A DNA stretch of 16,958 nt from an uncultured Sphingorhabdus sp. Lineage in GTDB: Bacteria; Pseudomonadota; Alphaproteobacteria; Sphingomonadales; Sphingomonadaceae. Below are positions 1-7,500 of the stretch, piece after piece. The notes beneath the pieces are model-generated. The model was not told the origin of the DNA, did not search any database, and was given only the letters and a program-made list of their open reading frames with translations. Every line of letters starts with the position of its first letter. Within the stretch, counting starts at the first letter, position 1. Both the position numbers and the translations under genes were made by a program. The DNA is taken from the NCBI GenBank assembly GCA_937873665.1, contig CALMYW010000206.1:1-16958 (forward strand), given 5' to 3'.

Positions 1-64
1 TCCTGCAAACACTGGGTCATCCGCGGCACAGGTCGCGGCAGGAACCAGACAGAGGCCTTTCAGA

Positions 65-205
65 ATGCCCGCCTTCACTCCGCCCCCCCGGCACTTCGCC
101 ACCGCCGTTTCCGCCCTTGCGCTCAGCTTCGTGCTGATCAGCGGCACCGTTGCCACCCCCTCGACCGCGCAGGCCGCCGGTGCCTATGTCGGAGCCGTCG
201 CGTGA
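65..205 (+). CDS. small hypothetical protein with signal-peptide-like segment
   Basis: A 46-residue ORF starts at ATG 65 behind an AGAGG Shine-Dalgarno element at 51-55. The product has a basic/polar start, a hydrophobic stretch (about residues 12-28, rich in Ala, Leu, Val) and a small-residue region ending in A-Q-A-A at about 35-38, which resembles a signal peptide or a single membrane anchor. After cleavage only about 9 residues would remain, so it may act as an uncleaved membrane peptide. Its TGA overlaps the GTG start of the PspC-domain gene (GTGA at 202-205), which implies translational coupling and a shared envelope role. I do not recognise a family. The ribosome site and the 4-nt overlap support it being real. 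Confidence 0.55.
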   Translation: MPAFTPPPRHFATAVSALALSFVLISGTVATPSTAQAAGAYVGAVA

Positions 206-411
206 ACGGCCTCGAAAAGGGCAAGGCCCCGCTCGGCAGCGGCTTTCACCTCAACAAGGTCGATGGCAAGTTCATGGGCGTCTGCGCCGGGATTGCCGAT
301 TACGCCAATGTCGATGTCACGCTGGTGCGCGTGGGCTTTGCGCTCGGCACCGTTCTGGGCTTCGGCTCGCTGATCCTGGTCTACCTCGCGATCGGCCTCA
401 TCGCCGATTGA
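202..411 (+). CDS. PspC domain-containing small membrane protein
   Basis: The 69-residue product is almost entirely a PspC domain. It has a short basic leader, then the hallmark K-V-D-G-K-F-M-G-V-C-A-G-I-A-D-Y run at residues 19-34, then V-D-V-T-L-V-R-V (37-44) and one hydrophobic helix (about 45-67). PspC proteins sit in the inner membrane and in the phage-shock response sense or transmit envelope stress. Stand-alone short PspC proteins without the rest of the psp operon are common, and their role is less defined. The GTG start at 202 overlaps the stop of the preceding small ORF by four bases, so expression is probably coupled. No pspA or pspB is visible in the window. Confidence 0.85.
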   Translation: MNGLEKGKAPLGSGFHLNKVDGKFMGVCAGIADYANVDVTLVRVGFALGTVLGFGSLILVYLAIGLIAD

Positions 412-439
412 CCGGGCCAATTGACCGGATCGCCGGTGA

Positions 440-463
440 GGCCCCGTCCGCAAGGGCGGGGCC
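440..463. terminator. GC-rich hairpin between convergent genes (probable bidirectional terminator)
   Basis: A 10-bp stem (440-449 with 454-463, one G-T wobble) closes a GCAA tetraloop at 450-453. It lies between the end of the PspC gene at 411 and the end of the convergent transporter gene at 473. There is no long T tract on either side, so termination is inferred from position and stem strength. Confidence 0.6.
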
Positions 464-472
464 CCAACCGCT

Positions 473-1255
473 TCAGACCGATTCCGCCTTGGCGAAGGGC
501 GAGAAATCGATCCCGGTGTCGAACACCTCGACCCCCTCGCGCGCCTTGAACCAGCCGACCACGGCATAGGTCACCGGCGTAAGCGCCGCTTCCCACAGCA
601 CCTTCAGCAGCCAGTTGGTGACCATCACGGTCAGCACCTGGTCGGTCGACCAGATGCCGATGAAGGCGACGGGGTAGAAGATCAGGCTGTCGACGCCCTG
701 GCCGAAGATTGTGGAGCCGATGGTGCGGGTCCACAGCATCCGCCCCCGGGTCCAGACCTTCATCTTCGCAAGGACGAAGCTGTTGACGAATTCCCCCGCC
801 CAGAACGCGAGGACCGAGGCGAGCACGATCCGCCAGGTTGCCCCGAACACGCTTTCATAGGCCGCCTGCCCGCCCCAGCCCTCGGCCGGGGGCATGGCGA
901 CCACGACAAAGCTCATGAAGGCCATGAACAGCAGCGCGACGAAGCCTGTCCACACGCAGCGGCGGGCATTGGCATAGCCATAGACCTCGGTCAGGACGTC
1001 GCCGATCACGTAGGACAGCGGGAAGAACAGGATCCCTGCTCCAAAGATCATCTTCCCGTCCGACAGCAGCCAGTGCCACGGCAGGAAGGACAGGGCGCCT
1101 TCCAGCCCCGACAGATCGACCACCGACAGCTTCGCCGCGCCGATCAGGTTCGACAGCAGCAGGATCGCGACGAAGGCCGCCATGACATAGTCGAAATAGC
1201 GGAAATGGAGGCGCGCGCCGCTGGCCCCGTCGATGGCTGCAAGGTGTTCGCTCAT
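473..1255 (-). CDS. yhhQ: queuosine precursor transporter, YhhQ/VUT family
   Basis: The 260-residue integral membrane protein belongs to the YhhQ (VUT/DUF165) family, whose characterised members import the queuosine precursors preQ0 or preQ1 for tRNA modification. Visible family features are several hydrophobic helices, the segment F-P-L-S-Y-V-I-G-D-V-L-T-E-V-Y-G-Y about a third of the way in, W-A-G-E-F-V-N-S-F near the middle, and T-I-G-S-T-I-F-G-Q-G-V-D-S-L-I-F further on. I chose ATG 1255 over an in-frame start at 1291 because it gives the normal family length, begins just before the first helix, and has an AGGG element about 9 bases upstream. The gene stands alone and converges with the PspC gene. 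It looks like core-genome content. Confidence 0.9.
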   Translation of the reverse strand: MSEHLAAIDGASGARLHFRYFDYVMAAFVAILLLSNLIGAAKLSVVDLSGLEGALSFLPWHWLLSDGKMIFGAGILFFPLSYVIGDVLTEVYGYANARRCVWTGFVALLFMAFMSFVVVAMPPAEGWGGQAAYESVFGATWRIVLASVLAFWAGEFVNSFVLAKMKVWTRGRMLWTRTIGSTIFGQGVDSLIFYPVAFIGIWSTDQVLTVMVTNWLLKVLWEAALTPVTYAVVGWFKAREGVEVFDTGIDFSPFAKAESV

Positions 1256-1276
1256 GGCGCGCGACCCTAACCGGGT

Positions 1277-1305
1277 TTGCACGCCGCGCAATCCCTCCCT
1301 AAAGG
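1277..1305 (+). promoter_or_regulatory. candidate promoter for tRNA-Arg
   Basis: TTGCAC at 1277-1282 and TAAAGG at 1300-1305 are separated by 17 bases and lie about 12 bases ahead of the mature tRNA 5' end, the right geometry for a sigma-70 type promoter. Both hexamers match the consensus only partly, so this is tentative. Confidence 0.3.
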
Positions 1306-1316
1306 GACACTCGCGC

Positions 1317-1393
1317 GCGCCCGTAGCTCAGTTGGATAGAGCACCTGCCTTCTAAGCTGGTGGTCGCAGGTTCGAATCCTGCCGGGCGCGCCA
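1317..1393 (+). tRNA. tRNA-Arg(TCT)
   Basis: A complete 77-nt cloverleaf can be drawn. The acceptor stem GCGCCCG/CGGGCGC (1317-1323 with 1383-1389) is perfect. The D stem is GCTC/GAGC. The anticodon loop CTTCTAA gives anticodon TCT. The T arm is GCAGG-TTCGAAT-CCTGC (1366-1382). The discriminator is G1390 and CCA is encoded at 1391-1393. The middle anticodon-stem pair is T opposite T (positions 29 and 41), a mismatch in an otherwise regular stem. The gene reads arginine AGA codons. It borders the accessory region containing a serine recombinase, so it may have been the insertion landmark, although no duplicated tRNA 3' end was found. Confidence 0.95.
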
Positions 1394-1583
1394 ACCAGTC
1401 CTCCAAGTGGCGGATTTTTGTGCTCTCTGCAGTCGCGCGCGCAATTCCCGCCGATTTTCCGCGACTTTGCTCAGGCACCGGCACGAATTGGAGGTCGCAG
1501 AGACCAGCCAGCGACGGCTCAGAATGCAAAATTGCCGGAGATTCTCTCCTGCAAATTTTGCGACCTCCACTTGGAACTGATGG
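1394..1583. repeat. inverted-repeat-rich spacer between tRNA-Arg and recombinase (possible attachment region)
   Basis: This 190-bp gap holds three nested dyads and no convincing gene. TCCAAGTGG at 1402-1410 is complementary to CCACTTGGA at 1567-1575. TGGAGGTCGCA at 1489-1499 is complementary to TGCGACCTCCA at 1559-1569. An imperfect hairpin spans 1526-1561, with outer arms GCAAAATT and AATTTTGC, inner arms GGAGA and TCTCC, and loop TTC. The dyads sit directly after the recombinase stop codon, where large serine recombinases often have their attachment site. They could equally be a structured 3' end of the recombinase mRNA. No core crossover sequence was identified. Confidence 0.45.
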
Positions 1584-3251
1584 CTAGTGGTTGGGGAAGC
1601 CGAGCGCCTGGCGCTGCTCCGTCCAGGTCAGCGGCAGGGGCACGTCGCGCAGCAGGTGGCGCGCGGTGAGGTGGCGCGGCTGGTCCCCGTCGAGTATCGC
1701 TCGAATGATATCTGGCGCAAGATAGGCGAGGCGGGCGTAGCGCTGGAGATGGCGAATGCGCGTGCGTGGCACCGTGCGAACATCCGATTCGCTCATCGCC
1801 AGGAGTTCGTCGCGCGCGGTAAATCCACGGGCGATCATCTGGATCAGGTTGCCATCGCTCTTTGCCTTGGTTCGCGGGCCGTCCAGGCGGAGTCGCGCCT
1901 CGTGGCCCCAGGACTTTAGCCTTGCGGCTACCGGCAGACGCAGCGCGGTGTCGTGGCCCTGTTCGAAGCCAAGGCGCTGCAACAGCGCGCCGGTGCTGAC
2001 GGTGGCTTCGACATCATGGTGGCTGATGACTGCCTCAAGCCGCAGTTGGTGAAAGATCGTGCGCGTCTGCGTGACGCTTAACGCATCGAGCTCCGCAGCC
2101 AAGGATGCTGATGCACTCGCCAGAGCCTGTTGTTGCGCAGGCGGCAGATGGGCGCCCAGCTTTCGTGCCTGATGCGGATCAGCCAGCAGTGCTTTAAGTG
2201 CTCCCTTCATCGCGGCATCGAGCTCGCCGGCCGGCAATCGCTGGGCTGGGTAGCGGTCATCATCAGCCCGGCTAGAGGCATAGTAGCGATAGCGCCGACC
2301 ATGATTGCGCGTGTGCGCCGGAGACATTGGCCGGCCGTGTTCATCGCGGATCATGCTGGCAAGCAGGCTGACACTGCGCCGACCGGCGCGCTCCAGCGGC
2401 ACGTTCGTCCGCGCCGCAAGCTTCGCCTGCACTGCCTCGAACAGGCCGCGATCGACAATCGCGTCGTGCTCACCGGGGTAGACCTTATCGTTGTGGACCA
2501 CCTCGCCGATGTAGGTGCGGTTGGAGAGCAGGTGGTGGAGGGCGCCGCGGCTGAACGGGCCGCCCCCGCGGACATTACCTTTTCGGCTGACCACCCGCTT
2601 GCTCATCGCGCCGGCGCGGGTGAGGTTGTCGCGCAGTTCCTTGATACTGCCAGCGTCCAGGTACTGCTGCATGATCTGCCGCACCTTCTCGGCCTCTTCG
2701 GGCACCGGGACCAGCTTCTTGTCAATGACGGTGTAGCCAAGAGGGAGTGCGCCGCCCATCCACATGCCCCTCGCACGCGAGGCGGCGATCTTGTCGCGGA
2801 TCCGCTCAGCGGTAACTTCGCGCTCGAACTGGGCGAACGAGAGCAGGACGTTGAGCGTCAATCGCCCCATGGAGTTGGTCGTGTTGAACGCCTGCGTGAC
2901 GCTGACGAACGATGCGCCGGCACCGTCCAGGGCCTCGACGATTTTGGCAAAGTCCGCGAGGCTGCGGGTAAGGCGATCAACCTTGTAGACCACTACAACG
3001 TGGACCTTGCCCGAGCGGACATCAGCGAGCAGTTGCTGCAAGCCCGGCCGCTCCATGTTGCCACCTGTGAAGCCGCCGTCGTCGTAAGCCTCGGGGATGA
3101 GCTGCCAGCCTTCGTGGCGCTGTGATTGAATATAGGCGGCACAGGCCTCGCGCTGCGCGTCGAGGCTGTTGAAGGCCTGGTCCAACCCTTCTTCGGTCGA
3201 CTTGCGGGTGTAGATCGCGCAGCGCAAGCGGCGGTTCGGATTATCCGCCAT
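1584..3251 (-). CDS. large serine recombinase (resolvase/invertase family)
   Basis: The 555-residue site-specific recombinase begins with a resolvase catalytic domain (about residues 9-157). The nucleophile is Ser18 in Y-T-R-K-S-T-E-E-G, with the arginine-rich active-site motif V-D-R-L-T-R-S at 91-97 and the family segment S-M-G-R-L-T-L-N-V-L-L-S-F-A-Q-F-E-R-E at 127-145. A recombinase domain (about 168-285) follows, then a region where most relatives carry a zinc ribbon. Here that part (about 297-328) has no cysteines but keeps the R-Y-R-Y-Y signature, as in the subfamily linked to DUF2924 genes. Such enzymes integrate, excise or invert DNA through Ser-linked double-strand breaks. ATG 3251 overlaps the preceding DUF2924 frame by 11 bases, so the genes are probably coupled. 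The gene appears intact. Confidence 0.93.
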   Translation of the reverse strand: MADNPNRRLRCAIYTRKSTEEGLDQAFNSLDAQREACAAYIQSQRHEGWQLIPEAYDDGGFTGGNMERPGLQQLLADVRSGKVHVVVVYKVDRLTRSLADFAKIVEALDGAGASFVSVTQAFNTTNSMGRLTLNVLLSFAQFEREVTAERIRDKIAASRARGMWMGGALPLGYTVIDKKLVPVPEEAEKVRQIMQQYLDAGSIKELRDNLTRAGAMSKRVVSRKGNVRGGGPFSRGALHHLLSNRTYIGEVVHNDKVYPGEHDAIVDRGLFEAVQAKLAARTNVPLERAGRRSVSLLASMIRDEHGRPMSPAHTRNHGRRYRYYASSRADDDRYPAQRLPAGELDAAMKGALKALLADPHQARKLGAHLPPAQQQALASASASLAAELDALSVTQTRTIFHQLRLEAVISHHDVEATVSTGALLQRLGFEQGHDTALRLPVAARLKSWGHEARLRLDGPRTKAKSDGNLIQMIARGFTARDELLAMSESDVRTVPRTRIRHLQRYARLAYLAPDIIRAILDGDQPRHLTARHLLRDVPLPLTWTEQRQALGFPNH

Positions 3252-3549
3252 CGTTCCGCGCTCCCAGGCGGCTCTTCCGCGGACTCTTCAGGCCAAAGAA
3301 GCGCGGGCCCGACCACTGCGTGCCGGTAATCCGGCGCGCAATTTCCGACAAGGAGCTGAACCGCTCGCCGCGGTACTCGAAGCCATCTTCGAGCACCGCG
3401 ACCTGGTGTACCTCGCCGTGCCAGGTTCGCGACAGCCAGGTGCCGGGCAGGATCGTCCCGGCGGCGGGGTCGAGTTTGCCTGCTGTCCCCAAGCTGGCCA
3501 ACCGCTTGAGATCAGCCTTGCTCAAGCCCCCTTGGGCCTTGACCTGCAG
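3241..3549 (-). pseudogene. DUF2924 protein, C-terminal part (cut off by an in-frame TAA)
   Basis: This frame continues the DUF2924 domain that begins in the preceding ORF: after the TAA at 3550-3552 it resumes with L-Q-V-K-A-Q-G-G-L-S-K-A-D-L. It then carries the conserved half of the domain, with L-P-G-T-W-L-S-R-T-W, V-L-E-D-G-F-E-Y-R-G and S-G-P-R-F-F-G-L. The two halves are in the same frame, so a single nonsense change explains the split. Re-initiation at TTG 3523-3525 would give a 94-residue product, so a functional short protein cannot be excluded. DUF2924 proteins have no known biochemical function but very often precede serine recombinases of this type. The end overlaps the recombinase start by 11 bases. 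Confidence 0.7.
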
Positions 3550-3987
3550 TTAGTAGGCCAGCGCCCGGGCCAGCATGGCTGATCCGAAGGCAAGAGGGTA
3601 TTCGGTACCGGTGCGCCGCTGCCACTCGGCGCGTATCTCCGCAGGCGACGATGCCGCGATGGCGGCGACCCGCGCCTCGACCCTAGTCATGCGGCAACCG
3701 ATTTGATAGATGCGGGTTCCATCCGCCAACTTGTGGCTGACAACTGCATGTCCCCGCTTCTTGATGCCAGTCAGGGCGGCGCGGGTAGTATGGGGTAGCC
3801 AGCCCGTCGCCTGCGCAAGCGCATCGATTGAGGCACCATCGGGGCGCCGCAGAAGATCGATGATCTGCTGGATCTTCGTTGTGCGGCGAAGAGTTGGCGT
3901 GCGCTCGGTATTGGCAGAACTTTGCGGATCGCGCGCCATGCGCCGCTTGCTGGCATGTGAGGATCGCGGGTTTGCCTTGTTGGTCAT
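3550..3987 (-). CDS. DUF3489 domain protein fused to a truncated DUF2924 N-terminus
   Basis: The 145-residue product has a basic, Ser/Arg-rich leader (1-35). A DUF3489 domain follows (about 38-98: T-K-I-Q-Q-I-I-D-L-L, then D-A-L-A-Q-A-T-G-W and R-A-A-L-T-G-I-K-K-R-G), which resembles a winged-helix DNA-binding fold. From about residue 102 it continues in frame into the DUF2924 N-terminus (V-A-A-I-A-A-S-S-P-A-E-I-R-A-E-W) and stops at ...L-A-R-A-L-A-Y, exactly where relatives read on into L-Q. I chose ATG 3987 because GGAG lies about 9 bases upstream. The open frame extends to 4116 but that part is low-complexity. DUF3489 and DUF2924 are usually separate neighbouring genes, so the fusion is unusual. 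It may regulate or assist the recombinase, which is inference. Confidence 0.75.
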   Translation of the reverse strand: MTNKANPRSSHASKRRMARDPQSSANTERTPTLRRTTKIQQIIDLLRRPDGASIDALAQATGWLPHTTRAALTGIKKRGHAVVSHKLADGTRIYQIGCRMTRVEARVAAIAASSPAEIRAEWQRRTGTEYPLAFGSAMLARALAY

Positions 3988-4116
3988 GAGTGGTTCTCCA
4001 TTCCGGATCGACGACGCGTCGCTCCTACCACTCAAGGCCCGGCCGGCGGTCCGGCCTGGGCTATGCTCCACGATCCAGCCGCGCATGAGCGGCGCTACCA
4101 ATGCTTCGAATAGCAA

Positions 4117-4526
4117 CGAAGTCGAATGAATTCTGATCCGTCGAGCGACCGCTATCGGGACGATCCGGAACGGTGGCTTTTGGAAACCTCGACGGGATAG
4201 CCGCCGTTCCGAAAGGCGAACCGGCGTGTCACCTTCGCGCCCTCAATTCAGTCATCCGGGATTGCTGCGCACCTGCCCGAGAGCGGATTGCCCGCATGCG
4301 GGGTTCTCGATCACCGATCTCAACGTCGGCGATTGGGGGGAGCGGGAGTTGACGAATGCCGGGTCACGCATAGGCGTCGTGCCGCATGGCCAAGCTATTC
4401 GCCCATCTCGCTGCCGCTCTTCTCGTGCGCGTTGCAACGCGCTGAACCAATTGCGGTCGGCTTTTAATTCGCAAACCTGCTTGTCGAATGGTTGCTCGTT
4501 TCCGCTCTGTTCCGTATATCGCAACG
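4117..4526. other. divergent intergenic region with overlapping inverted repeats
   Basis: About 400 bases separate the leftward recombinase cassette from the rightward phosphoesterase-NTPase gene. No ORF here looks real. It contains a dyad CCGTCGAG (4138-4145) with CTCGACGG (4188-4195). A second dyad overlaps it, CGGAACGGTGGC (4166-4177) with GCCGCCGTTCCG (4200-4211), with one mismatch. The two cannot both form fully as stems, so they could be alternative RNA structures or protein-binding sites for one or both divergent transcripts. The right edge holds a candidate promoter. Confidence 0.4.
4492..4520 (+). promoter_or_regulatory. candidate promoter giving a leaderless transcript
   Basis: TTGCTC (4492-4497) and TATATC (4515-4520) are spaced by 17 bases. 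Transcription would start about 6-7 bases after the -10 element, that is at or beside ATG 4527. No Shine-Dalgarno sequence precedes that ATG, which fits a leaderless mRNA. This also argues against the in-frame ATG at 4488, which lies upstream of the promoter. Confidence 0.4.
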
Positions 4527-7500
4527 ATGAGCGACCCTGACCTGATCACGATCCTGCACCTCAGCGATTTCCACTACAGCCGGCGCAAGGCGCCGGAGCA
4601 GAGCATCGTTGTCGATGCCTTGATCGATGACCTCAGAAAGCTCTGCATCGGTCATCGCAAACCCGATCTGGTCCTGTTCACGGGCGATCTTGTGCAGGCC
4701 GCCGGCGTTGATCCGCACGATGAGGCCTACGACTTCTTCATCGATCGCGTGTCCAAGGCGACCGGCACGAGTGACGACCGAATTTTCCTCACCCCAGGCA
4801 ACCACGACCTCTCTCGGTCAGTTACGGAGAACGCCGCTGACGCGCTCCGCGCGTGGCGAGCCGATCTCGGCGATGCCAATGAGCTAGATTCCCTCAACCG
4901 ACGGTTCGCGGCCGGCGAATATGACGCACTCACTAGGGATAAGTTCAAGGCGTTCACCGAACTTGAATGCTATCTGCGCGCCAACGACTATGGGCATTCA
5001 CGGTTGGTGGAAAATGCATTCGTTCGGGTCGATCGGGTAGAAGCCCTGAACGCCGACATCGTCACCTTCAACACGGCGGTGTTGTCGGCAGGTGGAAGCA
5101 ACAAGTTCGAGGATGATGAGCGCAAGCTCGCGGTCCCCGAATATGCGATCATGGAAGCAGTGAAGGCGTTGACGCCGGGGTCGCTCCGCATTTTCACCAC
5201 GCATCACCCGTTGTCTTCGCTAAGCGAGAGCTCAGCTCGCTATCTCGAGGGCGAAATCACGAAGCATGCCCATTACCACCTGTTCGGCCACATGCATGAT
5301 CCTAAGCCCAGGAGCGTGTCGGGCCTTCGTGGTGAGGTTTTCACCGACCAGGCGGGTGCTGTGTTCACCGCTCGCCGAGACTACTACATTGGCTACTCTC
5401 TCATCACGATCGATCGTTCGACAAATCACACCGAGGTTCTCATTCGCTCGTACTTCAAGGACCGGAACGAGTTCGACGAGGGCGTCGACGTTCACGAGGG
5501 TGGGAAATGGTACAAGGATAACGAGGCCCGCCAGCATTTTCGCAAGATTGCGACGCCTGTAGACCTGGCAAAATTCCGTTCGCACCTTGCTGGCGAATTC
5601 AAGGCGCGGCTCGACGAGGAGGATGCAGCTCCTGGCGGCGGCGCGGACTTGCATGGAAAATTTGTCGAGCCGCCGCTGATGAAGACCTCAATCATCGAGG
5701 CGAAGACCACAGAGCAACCGACCGAGATTCAGCTGCCTGTGGCCTTCGACGACCTTTTGACGAACGATCGCAACGCTATCATCTACGCGCGACCGGAGTA
5801 TGGTCGCACAAGCCTACTACGCGAGTTGCAGCACCGGATGGTCGCACAGGTTGACGAGGTCGATTTTCCCCGCCTTCCTGTGATCCTCGATTTCACACAG
5901 ATTGCTCAAAACGTCAGCAAGGTTCTCGGACTAGTCCGTGGCTCCGCCGCCCCTCTTCCTGACGGGCACGACGCGGAAGGCTTGCTCAAGCTTGGCCACA
6001 TCTGCGTGATGATCGATGACGTTCATTTTGACGACGCCAAGCGCATGGGAATTCTACGCGACTTCGTGAAGGTATATCCCAAGGCGCGATATATTTTCAC
6101 GAGCAATCGCGACGCTGTCTACAGGTTCGGCGCTAAGGTGAATCCCGAGATGCCCGTGCGGTTCGATTTCATCGAACTACAAGAACTCAAACGTCGCAAT
6201 ATGCGACAGCTCATCACGAAGTTTGAGCGCTGCGATGATGTCGAAGCATGGCTGGACCGCCTTCAGGAGCAGTTCCGCGAGATCAACCTTCCTTTCACCG
6301 CCGCCAACGGCACGATCCTGCTGGAAATCTTCGGTAACAACGGGAAATTTGCGCCGGTGAATCGGGCGGTGTTGATGGAGCAGTTTGTCGAGACCACGCT
6401 CGAGAAGGCGGCCGAAAACCAGAGCTACCGGGCCACCTTCGACTTCAACAACAAGGCCAACCTGTTGTCTTATGTCGCAGCCTGGATGGCGCGTGAGAAT
6501 GTCTACGTCCCGTTGCGCGAGGATGTGCGCGCCACGATGAAGAGGTGCCTCGACGAGATGGGCCTGGACGCGCCGCCGCTCGATGAGCTCATGCTGGAGT
6601 TCCTCGGAGCGAAGATTTTCGAGCGTCGATCGGAAGACCGGGTTGCCTTCCGCTACCGCGGGGTAATGGAATACTTCATCGCCTACCGTATGACCGTTGA
6701 CTCGGTGTTCAAGGACTGGGTGATGGAGAAGGGGCGTTACCTGACCTTCGTCAACGAACTCCTCTACTATGCTGGCAAGACCCGCAACGATCCGAGCTTG
6801 ATTGATTTGGTGCGTGACCGGCACTTGGAGTTGTTCGGAGAGGCGACCAAGCATCTACAGCCGATCGACCTTAACGTCTTTGATGATTTCCCCCTCCCCA
6901 AGGATGAGGAGGGTGAGACGATCGAGCGGGCCGCCGAGAGGATCGTCACGCCCCCGCTCACGAAAGAGGAGAAAGACGAGGAGTTCGATCTAGACATTCC
7001 GAAAGATGAGGAAGGACGCCAAGAGGTTTACCGTCCCCGGATCGCCGATATTCACGAAGCGCTGAATTTCTCGCTGATCCTCTACTCCGGATTGCTGCGA
7101 AACTTCGAGCACATGGCTGACGCGAAAAAGCGGGAGCACCTTGGCCACATCTGGCGGAGCTGGGCCACGGTGATGCTCGATAACGCGCGGTTTGCTCCGA
7201 GGCTTGCGACGGAACGCAAGCTCCGCATCAATGGTATCCTCTACGAGCTGCAAGCGCCCAAGGGGATGAGCGACGCCTCTGTCCTGAAGCAGATGCTCAT
7301 CACACTCCCGCATGCTACCATTCGAATGATCGCCAGCACCATGGGCACAGAGAAGCTGCGCAAGCAATTGATCGAGCCAGGTCTTGAAGAGGGGCTCGAG
7401 CCGAAAGTGATCAAGATGTTCCGAGTTGGACTGATCACGGAGCTTCGTCTCGACGAAACACCTGGTGCGGTTAGCGACCTCGTCAGTGCCCTACGCGGGA

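Noticed and set aside
2130..3125. 331-codon plus-strand frame opposite the serine recombinase
   Set aside because: Shadow of the recombinase coding sequence, with no domain or ribosome site.
4488..4526. In-frame ATG 13 codons upstream of the chosen start of the phosphoesterase-NTPase gene
   Set aside because: It lacks a ribosome site and lies upstream of the best promoter. The phosphoesterase fold begins just after the start at 4527.
4226..4540. 104-codon plus-strand frame in the divergent island spacer
   Set aside because: No ribosome site, no recognisable domain, Ser/Arg/Cys-rich composition, and it overlaps the promoter and start of the real gene.
6177..6854. 225-codon minus-strand frame inside the phosphoesterase-NTPase gene
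   Set aside because: Antisense to a protein with clear motifs; His/Arg/Val-rich composition without family features.
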